This document shows, piece by piece, positions 12,091-23,880 of a stretch of 64,000 nt of DNA (position 1 is the first letter of the stretch; each line of letters opens with the position of its first letter). Under the pieces are notes generated by a model. It saw nothing but the letters and a program-made list of their open reading frames with translations. It had not been told where the DNA came from and ran no database searches. The translations under genes were made by a program, and so were the position numbers. Source of the stretch: Lithospermum erythrorhizon (lineage: Eukaryota > Streptophyta > Magnoliopsida > Boraginales > Boraginaceae); assembly GCA_019722365.1 (NCBI GenBank), contig JADFUC010001435.1:1-64000 (forward strand). Direction: 5' to 3'.

Positions 12091-14152
12091 ATGGATTTCT
12101 CCAATTATTCCCCTCACCTTGGTTTCTTATTAGTCCTTTTTCTTAATTTCAGTTTACTTATTATTTCTTAAAGCAAATCATCCTCAATTTACCTCCAGGG
12201 AGTACTGGATATGGCCTATAGTAGGAGAAACCCACCTGTTTCTTTCCACAATGATGAAAACACTCCTGCAAAATTTGTATTTGATAGAATTTCAGAATTC
12301 ATCCCATGTTTTCAAAACCCATATTATTGGCGAAAACTGCACCGTCGTGTGCGGCGCATCAACTAACAAGTTCTTGTTTTCCAATGAAAACAAGCTTGTT
12401 GAAGTATGATTTCTACCACATTTGATAAACTCTTCCTTTGTCTAAACAAACTTCAAACATTGATCATGGAAGCCTCAAACTTCGAAAAATCATAACTCAG
12501 CTTCTTAAACCTGTAAATCTACAACACTACACTTAGGAATCATGGATAAATTGTGAAAAACATTTTTCTTTAAAATGGGCAAACAAGGTAAGAATCAATG
12601 TGTATGATCTTGCCAAGGATTACACATTTTCTTTGTAAAATTATTTTTTAGTGTTGAGGATACTGATTTTGAGGAGAAATTAGTAAACCTTTTGCCATTT
12701 TTCTCCTCAGGCTTGATAGCTATCCCCATAGACGTGCCTGGAACTCCTTTCGTCGTGCAATTAAGGCTTCAAAAGCTTATTAGAAAAGAGATTGAAGAAG
12801 TCGGTAAGAAGGAAAATTGATTTGGCAAATGGAAAAGTGTCACCAACCCAAGATATATTATCCCAAGTGATTTCAACAAGTGATGAAAATGGGGAATTTA
12901 TGGATGAAAGGGATGTTGTTAATATGCTTCTTGGTTTGTTAATTGAGATTATGACACACTGTTTCCTCAACATGCACTTTTATAGTGAAATATCTTGCTG
13001 ACCTACCACATAATTTATGGACAAGTTTATAAAGGTAACATTGACTTATCTATACTAATAACTATTTTATGTGATAAGTTAAGGCCTCTTAACAAATTTG
13101 GATTTCAATATTATTTCAGTAAAAAAATTAATTTGGTTTTTTTCTTTGTGAGCAGAACAAATGGAAATTTCAAACTCTAAGAAAGAAGGTGAATTGTTAA
13201 GCTGGAATGACATAAATAAGAGGATGAAATATTCATGGAGCGTAGCTTCTGAAGTGCTTAGACTGGATCCACCATCTCCTGCTGGAGATTTCAGAGAAGC
13301 CCTTACAGATTTCAATTGATAATTTTTTTAATCCCAAAGGATGGAAGGTAATATATATATCATGGGTTTAGATTAGTCTTATAAATATACTCAGTATTTT
13401 TAATAGAGCAAAATTACGTCATAATATAAATATTTGATGTCTCACATCTAATTATATATATATTTTGATCTATTAATTAAACTCAAAGTTAAATTAAAGA
13501 ACTATTATTAGTTGTGGGCAGTTTAAATTCCTCCATTGCATGCAGTAGTTGAGATTTTCAACCAAACGCTCAACTCACTTTGAAGCAATGATTTATTTAC
13601 TCTCCCTCAATTTATTTTTAATATATTTTCGGATTTAAGGCTAATAAGAACATTTCTACAATAAATTAATCTTTAATTATATGATGAAAATTACAAGAAT
13701 TGAAGTAATAACTTGACATTAAAAATTATTGACCATTAGGTAATAACTTCTTATTAAAAAAGTTCGAGTAATTATTGATGACTAATAAATCTAATTTTGT
13801 TTACTCTATATGATGATAATTTAATCAGATATATATTGGAGCGTACATTCAACACACAAGGATCCAAAATATTTCAAAGACCCAGAAAGAAAGTTTGATC
13901 CATCAAAGATTTGAAGGAGGTAGACCGGCTCCGTACACATATGTTCCGTTTGGTGGAGGGCCTAGGATGTGCCCTGTGAATTTGCTCGATTGGGAATTCT
14001 GATTTACATGCATCATTTAGTTAAAAGATTCAGCTGGAAAGAAGTATCACCAAACAAGATCAGAGTTTTCTTGATTTATTATTTCTGGAAAGAGAAACTC
14101 ATCCTTCAACTCTTTTCTCACACGACTTCAACGGAAAATGTACTTTAAGTAG
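12091..14152 (+). pseudogene. CYP716-like cytochrome P450 pseudogene
   Basis: This is a nearly full-length relic of a CYP716-type P450, a family best known for oxidising triterpene skeletons. From an ATG at 12091, residues of an N-terminal membrane anchor (LGFLLVLFLNFSLLII) are readable. In shifting frames follow a PPGSTG hinge, [58 protein letters not shown] (a damaged I-helix), a K-helix region [23 protein letters not shown], and a heme loop near 13940-13975 reading [10 protein letters not shown] in one frame. Frameshifts and stops (for example after 12400, near 12935, at 13316 and near 13915) exclude a functional enzyme. The I-helix threonine region and the exon joints are damaged. A related fragment lies 9 kb downstream. 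Confidence 0.85.
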
Positions 14153-14202
14153 TATTGTTCATCCATATATATGAAGATTAAGATTTAGGTTGGGGTTTGA
14201 TG

Positions 14203-15085
14203 TAGGGCTTCGGTTGGACTCGGATAAAAATCCGATTTAAATTGAATCGGTCGGTCGGCCGGATTTTCGGATCTACTTAGGTCGGGCCAGATAGGTTTAA
14301 CAATATTTCTCATGGAGATAGGATCAGGTTATCGATGCAGACGGACAGTTTTTAACCGGTCCGGTCCGGTTCATTATTATTATTATTTTTTAAATAAAAT
14401 TATATACTAGTCCGTGATACGTCGGCTAAACCATTGCCACACTTGCCGATTGGCGAGCCGGTACCGCTGAAAAAAACCTAAACCATTCACTAAACCGTTC
14501 TTGACGCCCCGCGACATGCGTGTGAATCGGGATGCTCGCTTGAACTATAGAGTCCTTGACTTGCGGGCCTTTGCTAATCAAGGTATTTTTAAAATTCTAA
14601 TCGATATCGTCGAAAATGTAGGTTCTATAAAATGCGCTTTGATTTTGGTTCTTGATGGCCCGGTTAAAGTAGCACACAACAAATATATTAATTAGATGTT
14701 ATCATTTACGGATCATGTGAGGCTACTTAGCGGATATATGGAATCACTTGGTTACGTTTATGTATATAATTGTATCTTTGTGATTAAGTTCACGATGTTA
14801 AACTTTGGATGCGATCCTACATTATGTCGTCGATTTGAATCGGTTCCACATCTGAGAAACACTACTTTTTTGCCATACTACGAATTTATCATGTTACGAT
14901 TATCTGATCATTACATAAATAAAAAATCGCCCAAAAACTAATAAAAATCGGTAATCAGCGGGCCAAAATCCGGTATATCGAATCGGTCCGACGGATTTCG
15001 GATAACGGACGGTTCCCTACGCTCAAAATATCAATCCGGTTTGGATTTTGCCCAAAATCCGGTAAATCGATTAGGTCGCCCCACA
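14203..15085. mobile_element. Non-autonomous hAT element with 8-bp target duplication
   Basis: The element starts TAGGGCTTCGG and ends GTCGCCCCACA, and is flanked by perfect GTTTGATG duplications (14195-14202 and 15086-15093). Both subterminal regions are dense in AATCCG, CGGTCGG and ATCGG words, a hallmark of plant hAT ends. It inserted about 50 bp past the stop of the P450 relic. The open frames at 14501-14695 and 14696-14941 show no transposase motif. Confidence 0.75.
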
Positions 15086-15201
15086 GTTTGATGCAACATT
15101 TAGTTACTACAGCATGTAAGGTAGAGGTTGAGACTAAAATCTTATAGTTAAATTTAAAAAGTAAAATAAATCACCTACTAATATTATTTGTAGTTATAAT
15201 A

Positions 15202-17194
15202 TGTTATAGTCATTGAATGTTGAAAAAACAAATAAAGTGCTACAGTGTTACAATATTGAATTTTGCCTATAAAAGAACCCCTACCCTGCTCTGCATATTG
15301 TACAACGGAAGAAATAAGAATTGATATTGCTTCCTCTCATTTTTCAATCGAGTAGAAATAATATAGTAGTATCATGTTAGTCTGAACTATTTAATACCCG
15401 ATTTTTAACGAGAGTTATTTCACTTTTTTGAAAGAAACAAGAATGTAGATATCGATAGGAATTTAAAGCGTGGAACTCTTCCAACTTTCAATCCGCGATT
15501 CCATCCGAAAAATCACCCCGACTTTCATGTAATGTTTTAATCAGCGGCTTGAGTATGACAGGAGTGGTCAGCTTTAAATTTTCCGTTAAAGTCCACATTT
15601 TACGTCCCAATGGCGTGCCCGTCGCGTGACTACGTTTAGGGGTTAATTTAGTCATTTCATATTAATTAAAAAAAATGTAAAAAGCAATTGGAGCAAATCA
15701 GTCAATTCAATTTTACTAAACAAACCCTAATTGCGGAATCAACTGCAAAACAAGCAAAAAATATGGATAGATGCATCTTCTAAGATAAAGAGAAGCTATC
15801 ATAATTCATAACAATTATTCATCCCCAACATATTAGATTATTCTCAAACAAATGCCTCCATGTTCTAGAACAAACAAATAACCAATGTCGAAATCACATT
15901 CAAATTGATAAACTATTGTCGTGCAAAATCCCGTTACATCGATTCTATTTATGAGGCCACCAGATGATCTGACGTAAAAAATTGATTTTTTCTAAACTAA
16001 ACTTATTCGGTTAATATTTGATCAAATTCAAAATTAATATTCGAACTACATCTAATCAGACCTTTTCAATTGAATGTGAACTTTTTAGCACCAAAAGAAC
16101 CAAAGCAATGCAATCTTGCTTATTTACTCGCATCGTCTTCGGTCGATGAATCAACCTGCAAACACCATTTATTCTTCAAAAAATAGAATTTCCAAACCAA
16201 ATATTTTATGGTATGGTGGATTTAGTGTTGCATAGAAATATCAAACCAAATCTGAAATTTTGCTCATTGATCATCGACTCCGTCTGCCAAAATAACTTGA
16301 TCTCTTCAAGAAAACAGTAAAAAACCCATATTTATTCAACCCCAAATCCATATTTTGATTGTCCCAAAACAATGTCGTGTTTGGCGGCTAGCTCTTGACC
16401 GGCAAATGGACTGTTTGAGCACCGACTTTAAGGTTCAAGAGCCTTGACCAATTGAATGCGATTTTGCCCCGATTGGTTTTTCCGCGTTTTTTTTAACAAT
16501 ATGGAAATGACTAAATTAACCCAAGCGTAGTCACGTGAGTGGGCACGTGTCCATGAAATGTGGATTTTAACGGAAAATTTGCGCCAAGACTAATTTTGTC
16601 ATAAATTTGCTTAGTTAGGTGATGGAAAAAAGTCGTTATGAAAGTTAGATGGAATGGAATCGCTGTGGATGAAAGTTGGATGATATGCGCCACCTTTAGC
16701 CCTATCCAATAATATCCGTTCATGTGATAATGTAGCAAAATCTCTTCACAAAGAGCTCTTCCGGCTTGTCGGTTTTTAAAAAGCACGTTCAAGTATTGGA
16801 ATGCGTCACTTCGAGAGATCTTTGAAGAAGCCTTTTATTTTATTAAGGGGGAGCATTTGTTGTACTTTTTTCCTTATGGGGTTTTTGTCCCACTGGGTTT
16901 TGCCTCATAAGGTTTTTAACGAGGCAACATGTGTTCCCACGTAATCAGTATTATTTGATATTTCAAAGGGGGAGTGTTATGAAAGTCAGCCCACAAAAGT
17001 TGAAAAAACAAATAAAAAGTGCTTTCTGATATTAATTTTACTATAAAAAATCACGCATATTGTACAATTGAAGAAATAAGAATTGATATTGCTTCTTCTC
17101 ATTTTTCTTTTGTCTTTTTCTGCATTTCCATTAAGTAGTAATAATATAGCAATATCTTGTTACTCGAGCGCTATTTAATCTGCGATTTTATAAC
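15202..17194 (+). mobile_element. Copia-type LTR retrotransposon remnant
   Basis: Two related LTRs of about 210-220 bp bound the element: 15202-15409 and 16975-17194. Both begin TGTTAT and share GTTGAAAAAACAAATAAA, GCATATTGTACAA, GAAGAAATAAGAATTG and CTATTTAAT. Before the right LTR lies a polypurine tract (16965-16974, AAAGGGGGAG) and the usual copia 3' sequence with CCCACTGGGTTTTGCCT and TTTTTAACGAGGCAA. At about 16700-16800 a broken RNase H C-terminus reads QNLFTKS in one frame. Everything between the left LTR and RNase H is missing and is occupied by a TIR-bounded element. No clear primer-binding site or 5-bp target duplication was found. Confidence 0.75.
15481..16679. mobile_element. Long-TIR MULE-like element nested in the copia remnant
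   Basis: Positions 15481-15665 and 16500-16679 are imperfect inverted repeats of about 180 bp. The left copy begins CCAACTTTCA and the right ends GAAAGTTGG. Shared blocks include GCGATTCCATC, AAATTTTCCGTTAAA, GTCCACATTT and GGTTAATTTAGTCATTTC. Such long TIRs with little internal coding are typical of Mutator-like elements. The 830-bp core contains, on the minus strand, an acceptor-like TTTGCAG followed by a 12-codon tail ending in a stop (16155-16120). I could not identify a 9-bp target duplication. Confidence 0.6.
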
Positions 17195-18600
17195 CTGATA
17201 TAATATATGTGTGTGGGCTATTTGTAATAATAGTTGGTACTTGGTAGTAACAAGTTACTTTGGAAGCATTTCTTGTATGCATGTATTGCTAGGGTTATGC
17301 TTGAGCGAACCACCGAATATGGATGGGTTACAGCAGCTTAGTCGGCTTCGAACGCCTACGTTTGGCTCGGTTGAAATGGGCTGGACACTTAGCTTTTGAG
17401 GTTCGAGCTCGGGTTCTACCATTTTCGAACCGTTCGGTTTGACATCAACAACCAAACAATCATCAAAATTGAAACAAAAATTGAAGAAATAGCACAAAAT
17501 AAAGGGAAGCAAACGAAAATATCGCAAATTGAGACAATTAAAACCAAACAACATTAAATTGAAATCCTCACTAGAAAACAAAAATTATAATATAATTGAA
17601 ATAATCACTCAAATCCCAAAAACAAAACATGAAATTGAAAGCCTAGATGTAATTCAAACCCAGATTGAACTACACATGCATCTTGAAAATAGGCGACGCC
17701 CGAGGCTTTCGGACGTCATTACCGTGGGTTGGAGAACTTGAGCTTTGGTTTGACCTAAATTTAGCTATCGGCCACTACCCAATTCTTGTCATGAACCTTA
17801 GTTTGGCGGAATGGGGAAGTGGCGGTTGTACTATGTTTCTAATACTAGGAATTGGGGTGTTATATGGATAAATCATGCCTCTTTCATAAATTTATTTTGG
17901 ACAATTGTTTTTGTTATATGAAAGAAGATCTTTGGGGATTATTCATAAGCGATACAAAAAGTGAGGTGAACAATATTTACAATCTATCCCCTCCCGACCA
18001 CCTCTCACCGTCTGACGACACATAAATTAATTCCTGCATTGTAATAAAACCCCAGTAAGTAGTGTCTCTGAAATGGCCAGACAGCGAAGATAATACGTCG
18101 AAGGGGTGGGCTTAATTATAATGAATGAAAAATATAAATAATGTCAATAATATTCTTAATTTCATTCTGATTGCTCTTCTTCATATAGTTTTGTACAAAC
18201 TTCAGATGGAATTCATTGAAAATGTTTCATCAACAAAATGTTTGATAATATTAGTTTGACAACGAGCGAGAACGAATAATCAATCACATCGTCATCCGCC
18301 CCATGCATAGTCATTGAATTAATAATATAATTACCTATTGCATGAAATTAAGTACACCCCTAATTATAATAATTAAATATAGTTACCTTCTTTCTATTAA
18401 GCGAAGATTACGCTTAGGTTTAGTCACCATGTACTTTAAGTTGATCTTATATATTAAAGTCATTGAAGAGCAGAAGAGTGAAATGACAAGACCGATTCCC
18501 ACGTCCGTTGTAGTTGAGTTAGGCCATTTTTTGTACGTGATTAATGGGGCAATCGTGCATGCGTGGGTGGCGCCAAATAGAGGTGCAGTAATTAAGGTAA
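17195..18600. other. Intergenic; hAT-like and other repeat fragments
   Basis: No gene is seen. GC-richer patches at 17290-17450 (CTCGGTTGAAATGGGCTGG, TTCGAGCTCGGG) and 17690-17830 resemble hAT subterminal DNA and bracket an AT-rich centre. I found no matching target duplication or inverted ends. Confidence 0.35.
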
Positions 18601-18930
18601 TTGGGTGACCGTTGCGGTTGGTCCCGTAAAGTGGCACCGTTGCGCGAAATGGTCATGTAATTGTGTGTGTAGCAGTGCGCAGATTCCTATTTTACTTGAT
18701 TCCGTTAAAGGATATGATTTGGGGCAAAAATAGGCGACTTTTGGGGAAAAAATGTAATTTTAAGACTACTTATGGTCTCGAGTTTTTTGGGCGCCAAATC
18801 GCCTCTTTTCACTAAACAACCCTATTTCCCTCCAAAATGCACCCTATATATACCCCCATACAAACACTACAACAACATAATTTTCATCCCTCTTCTCCAC
18901 TCAAAGTTTTTTCTTTCCATCTTGAAAAAA

Positions 18931-19111
18931 ATGTCACAAAGTGAAAGTTATATAAATCAAGAAGACATGGACAATGAAGTGGTGAGGTGCTCTTGTGGGT
19001 TGATTTGCCGCTTGACCTTAAATAGGCCTTGGTGGGCGTCGATTTGTCAAGTGTCCAAATATGAGATTTGGTGCGGAATGTGGAAATGGAGAGGATCTTT
19101 GTTCCCGTTAG
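18931..19111 (+). pseudogene. GRF-type zinc finger ORF inside the MULE (frameshifted)
   Basis: From the ATG at 18931 the frame reads MSQSESYINQEDMDNEVV, then CSCGLICRLTLNRP. A shift of frame then gives GGRRFVKCPNMRFGAECG and a stop at 19109-19111. CGL-x-GRRF-x-CPN-x-C is the zf-GRF pattern. Short proteins of this type often sit beside MULE transposases in plants. The frameshift lies at about 19030. Its cellular role is unknown. Confidence 0.65.
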
Positions 19112-19870
19112 AGAAGACAATACGTTTTAGGTCTACTCGAAGATGTAACAAAATGGAAGTTAATCGATAATTTACAAAGAAAAGTGAAAATTCTCATTCG
19201 ATTGTTTTTCTTAAATTGGATTTGGTTGTAATGGCATATTTTATGAATTAATATATTTATGTTTCTTTTGGTTGTAGCAATGGCATATGTATGGAGTTTC
19301 AATTTAATATATTTATGTTTCATAGGTAGTATGGCTTCTTTTATTGCATGGTGTTTCTTTTGTTATATACTGGGCAAATTTTATGGAACATATACTGGGC
19401 AAACTTTAAATCTAGTTTTATGAAACATATACTGGGCAAATGTTTTGCTAGCTTCTTTAAATAGGTAGTATGTATTTGTAGATTTCAAAATTGCTTAACA
19501 CCGTTTTGCCAAATCTTTTCTTCTTCGATGCGTTATAAAAAAGGCAAAACTGGCAAAACCCATCTTGCTTCGGTACATCAATCGCTTGTGAACCATCTTG
19601 CCCAAAATAATTATGTATCGATACGGCGAGAACTATCAACTTTTACCAAAAACTAGCAAAAACTAGCCAAAGCTAGGCGAGCATCCTTGAGAACCATCAT
19701 TGGCGAGAACCCATGCGCCCAATCACGTTGTGTCGATAAAGCGTGCCTTACGCAAAAAAACTTTTATTAAAAGCGGAAAAACCATCACTTAATGTATCGA
19801 AACTTAACAAGAAACCATGTTGGTTGAACTAAAAAAATGAACTTTTAAAAAACAAGTATGGCTTGATCTT
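19112..19870. other. Non-coding interior of the MULE
   Basis: AT-rich with small direct repeats (ACATATACTGGGCAAA three times at about 19360-19442; AACTAGC/AGCTAGGCGAG words at 19650-19680). No transposase motif was readable here. Confidence 0.4.
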
Positions 19871-19874
19871 GAGT

Positions 19875-20690
19875 CAAATCTGCAGCAGCCCTGAAACTTC
19901 CTACCTTAAATCAATGCAGGAGTCTTGTCACTATAAGTTGACCTCTACTGCTGTCTTTAAATGGCATCCATCAACCCCATGAATTTTTCTACAACCACTC
20001 TTAAATGCTTCTACACATCTTAAAACACAAGTACCATCTGCGAAAATTTGACTTCCTCCCACGAATTATCAATTGTTTCACATAACAAGATGTTCTTGGA
20101 TTAGTATCCATAATTTCAGTACAAAAATCTCATAATCTCTCAAATTGTTTGCATTCATCCCCATAAATTGCCTTTAAAGCAGCCTCTTTAGCTCTAAAAG
20201 CTTGCCACCTACTAACATGTTGTTTAGCTTGCGCCATCTCTTTCTAAAATCGGCAGCTTATAACTGGATTGAGTTTAAGATTTATTCTGTAGTGCTTTGC
20301 AAGCCAAGTTGAGGTTAAAGTCTTGTTATCATACACTGGAATACATGTATGATACAAATTGCCATTTTTCTAATCTGCGGACTGATTCCCCATTCCAGCT
20401 TAACTTGCATATATAAACCAACTTTAACTTTGATCTTGCAATCGCCTTTAACTACGGACTTTTCATTCCTCACATACTTGATGTCCCTTGCATCTTTAAT
20501 ATTGAATGTATCAATGGCAGCCTTTAACTCCTCTCTAGAACTAAACAACATTCCAATCTCAAATTTAGGGTGTCTGCTATCAATCACTGAATTGAACTTA
20601 GGAAAATTCTTAAGCTTCATTATCCTCAGCACAGCTAGCATCATTATCGTTATCGCTCTTGATACATAAATCGCCACAATCTAAGTCTAT
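19875..20690 (-). pseudogene. MuDR-family MULE transposase remnant
   Basis: The minus strand at 20677-20315 encodes a MuDR N-terminal DNA-binding region: FNSVIDSRHPKFEIGMLFSS, REELKAAIDTF and RDIKYVRNEKSVVKG are readable in one frame. Downstream on the same strand, in broken frames, are LRDYEIFVLK (about 20120-20150) and FKSGCRKIHGVDGCHLKTA (about 19945-20010). The latter resembles the first catalytic-domain block of MULE transposases. Stops separate the parts and the rest of the DDE domain is missing, so it cannot be functional. Confidence 0.8.
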
Positions 20691-21393
20691 GTTCTCAGCT
20701 AGCATTTAGTTGATCATGGGCAATACTGGAGAAAAACTGAGTATGAGTAGTTATGATGCCATCATTTTCAAGGCCGTGATGACATTAAGATCAAATAAGT
20801 GTAAATGTCATCACTTGTCTCACCAAATCCCCTTGAGCCCTCGATTCGTGGACAGTCTAAATCATATCGTGGACCCACGCTGTGTCAAACTCATCTCCTC
20901 TATGCAACGATTACAAGGCAGTCCACGTGAATTCATGATATCATCGACGTCATCTTGACACCACCATAAAATCTTGTCTAATTTCCCCATGCAGCTGACC
21001 TCGACCACCCAACATAGCATCTAGTCGTTATGCTCAGCATAAATGTCCACCACGATTTCCTTTCTTAAGAGCGCAACAACCTAGACAATCGCTATCTTTT
21101 TTAAGAAATATACTTTTATAAAATCATCTTTATACTTAAAATAAAATACGGTTTATTTTTTATCGAGATAAAGGCTTCATTCGACTCACAAAATCTTTTA
21201 GTTTTTCTAAACTTAAACTACCACGTGACATAATCATAACAATCTACTCGCTGACATATGTACATGAGGGACTTACCAGTAAGGCACCACCGTGATGTAT
21301 CCAGATTGTCATCAAGCACTTTTCTAAAACGTTATACGCGATACATAAAACAAAATAAATCGAAATAACTTAATATTAGAAATAACATATTAG

Positions 21394-21495
21394 AGCCCTA
21401 AATTAATTTGGGGAAATCTGAAATCCTAAATTAATTTGGGAAAATCGGAAACCCTAAATTAATTTGATCTGAAACCCTAATTTAATTTGGGGAAA
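21394..21495. repeat. Tandem repeat in MULE leader, four units
   Basis: Four imperfect units of about 26-31 bp share CCCTAAATTAATTTGG and GGGGAAAT. They lie upstream of the minus-strand transposase relic, inside the MULE. Confidence 0.75.
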
Positions 21496-22089
21496 TAAAT
21501 AAAGAGTAATTCAATTTTGAAACTTGACAAACTTCCCAAATAATTTATGAAAATAGAAAAAAACCCATGGATTTGAATAAACTATGCCAAAAATCCCGTT
21601 CTTGAGGTTTTGAAACTAACCATACTTGATTATCACCAGCGCCTCGATTATGTAGCGTAGCCATGAAACAAGCTTGGATTTTGGGTTCAAGCAACTTAGA
21701 TTTTGAGAGTTGAAGAAAGAGTTTAGAGAGAAAAGCTTAGATTTTTTTAGATGATGAGTGTTAAATGGTTGACTTCCACATTTATATGACCATTTGGGTT
21801 ACAAAATAAATAAATTTTCATTTTGGGGTCATTATAAAACTAATTTCATTATATGACTCTTTTACAAATTGATTTTGGGGTCATTAAATACGCATGAGTT
21901 ACATTTTTGCCCCAAACCGTTAGTCCTTAACGGAATCGTTAAAATAGGGACCATTTGCGCACCCGCTACACACTTACAGCGGGGACAATTTCTTGTAGCG
22001 GTGACAACTACGAGACGAGCAGCGATTACCGCTGATGCGGACCATTTCGGCCAATTCCCTCCCCGAAAATATGTCAGCTGAGGTGTCAA

Positions 22090-22790
22090 AATCACGAGAA
22101 ATCTTTGGAGGATCTCGAAGATGTGTTTCCATCATGTTGGTCCATTGTTTCTCCTTGAAGACAAATAATGTGTCATTTGACCATAAGCGAGTGGAAAAAT
22201 TATTCCGATTGCTTTCGTATTAGAAGGTTTTGTATTGATTGCTTTGAGCTCCTCAGCGAGTCACATTCTTGAGTCATGGATTAATTGGACCTTCCTTTAT
22301 ATTATCTAAATTTGTTTTAAAACATAGCCTTGTCAGAAAAGCTGTTTCAAAACAAGTAGTCAAATGCCATTATTTAATATAGTATTTACGGATAAACTGA
22401 GCGGCTAGTCGAGCCCAAACGTAAAAGCTGTGAAAAGCGAAACAAGATTTATATATTAGACTCCCAACCTTAGTTCTTTCGAATGATCAAGTTTTTGCTT
22501 CATACATAAGCGGTCAGGTATCGGGGATAAATAATTGTACCTAATAACATCCATCAATCAATATACAACAATAGTATCAATCAACTAAAACAGATGATAA
22601 TAAGCAATTCTTAAAGTGGACATCGAGGAGGGAAACTTCAGAAAAAGTAACAACTTAATGAAGAGAATAAACTTTTGTACAATTTTCTATATCATGTAAT
22701 CAATATTGTTTAATGTAGGAATCAATAGTATAACAGATTCAACTTGACAAAAATTGAGCAAATTAAAACAAATTTAGATACCAATATTTA
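22090..22790. other. Intergenic, no gene seen
   Basis: AT-rich with no recognisable coding or repeat structure; it ends abruptly at the start of the truncated P450 copy. Confidence 0.5.
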
Positions 22791-23347
22791 AGCCCTTACA
22801 GATTTCAAAATTGATAATTTCTTAATCCCATCCAAAAGGCTGGATGGTATATATATACTATATATGGAGTGATATTCTATATATCATACCATGCATGTCA
22901 ATGATTACATTTTTTTATGTCCAATGATTACAAATTTTCATCCCTATTTATATATATTTTTAGTGTGTGACATCTAATGATATAAATATTTTCTTGATAT
23001 GATGATAATCCAATCAGATATATTGGAGCGTACATTCAATACACAAGGATCCAAAGTATTTCAATGATCCAGAAAAGTTTGATCCATCAAGATTTGAGGG
23101 AGGTAGACCATCAACTCCGTACACATATGTTCCGTTTGGTGGAGGGTCTAGGATGTGCCCTGGGAATGAATTTGCTCGATTGGGGATTCTAATTTACATG
23201 CACTATTTAGTTAAAAGATTCACCTGGAAAAATATATCTCCAAACAAAACCGAGAGTTTCTTCATTTCTTATGTCCTGAAAAAGAGAACCTCATTGTTCA
23301 ACTCTCTCCTCACACGACTTCAAAGGAAAATATACTTTAGAAATTAG
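22791..23347 (+). pseudogene. Truncated second CYP716-like P450 copy (3' exons only)
   Basis: Homology to the first P450 relic begins abruptly at AAGCCCTTACAG (22791) with the ALTDF block. After an intron of about 160 bp it resumes at ATATTGGAGCG (about 23017). The last exon is open: [19 protein letters not shown], then [20 protein letters not shown] with the heme-ligating cysteine, then [16 protein letters not shown] and a stop at 23345-23347. All upstream exons (anchor, I-helix, K-helix) are absent, so no enzyme can be made. The last exon is less decayed than in copy 1, which suggests a separate and possibly younger duplication. Confidence 0.8.
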
Positions 23348-23880
23348 TACTATTATTCATCCATATATATAAAAGATTATTATTTATGTGTGGTATTGAT
23401 GTAATGTATGGTTAACTATATAATCATATGTAAGAGTATGAGTTAGTCGAGGTCCAAAATTCGACTATAAGTTATCAAAGGTGTTTATATTGTACTCAGT
23501 ATTTCGTATGATGGAGCACTGTCTTTTATCGCGTATATATTATATGCATATGATTATATTATCTTTATATTTACACTTAGCAAAGTAATCCAATGACAAA
23601 TATGAAATATTAGATTTAGATGTGATACTAAAAACATATTGGAAGGATGCTCATTAATTTTAGATAAATAAAAATAGTAATGTAAACTACTTTTGGCTAT
23701 TTTCCAGGACTTATTTTTCAATCTATTTTACATTCCACCTTATTTTCGTTAAATATAACTCATAATAGATATGGAGTATTAATGACCATTTTTTGTGATG
23801 CTAAAATCTTGGATAGCTTGCGGTGGTAAGAAATTTGTGTAATTGGAACAGTAAAGAGAAAAACAAAACAGGGCAGAGCA
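23348..23880. other. Intergenic and probable promoter of the clathrin-adaptor gene
   Basis: AT-rich with no coding signal. A purine-rich tract at 23865-23925 (GGGCAGAGC, AAAAAAACAGAGGGGG) just precedes the CT-rich leader. Confidence 0.35.

Larger units (their letters stand above)
18600..22085. mobile_element. Mutator-like element (MULE) with transposase and GRF finger remnants
   Basis: Inverted termini are recognisable. The left side at about 18640-18735 and the complement of about 21895-22060 share CGAAATGGTC, GTGTGTAGC, CCTATTTTA, GATTCCGTTAA and TTTGGGGCAAAAAT. Inside are a GRF-type zinc-finger ORF on the plus strand near the left end and a MuDR-family transposase relic on the minus strand reading away from the right end. 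The element spans about 3.5 kb. Exact outer boundaries and the 9-bp duplication were not resolved. Confidence 0.7.

Noticed and set aside
18772..19170. 132-codon frame starting at 18772 as one protein
   Set aside because: The GRF finger is only completed by a frame change near 19030, and the true start is likely the ATG at 18931; the long frame mixes leader and out-of-frame sequence.
12000..23400. A biosynthetic gene cluster around the CYP716-like copies
   Set aside because: Both P450 copies are broken and no triterpene cyclase, glycosyltransferase or acyltransferase gene is present nearby.
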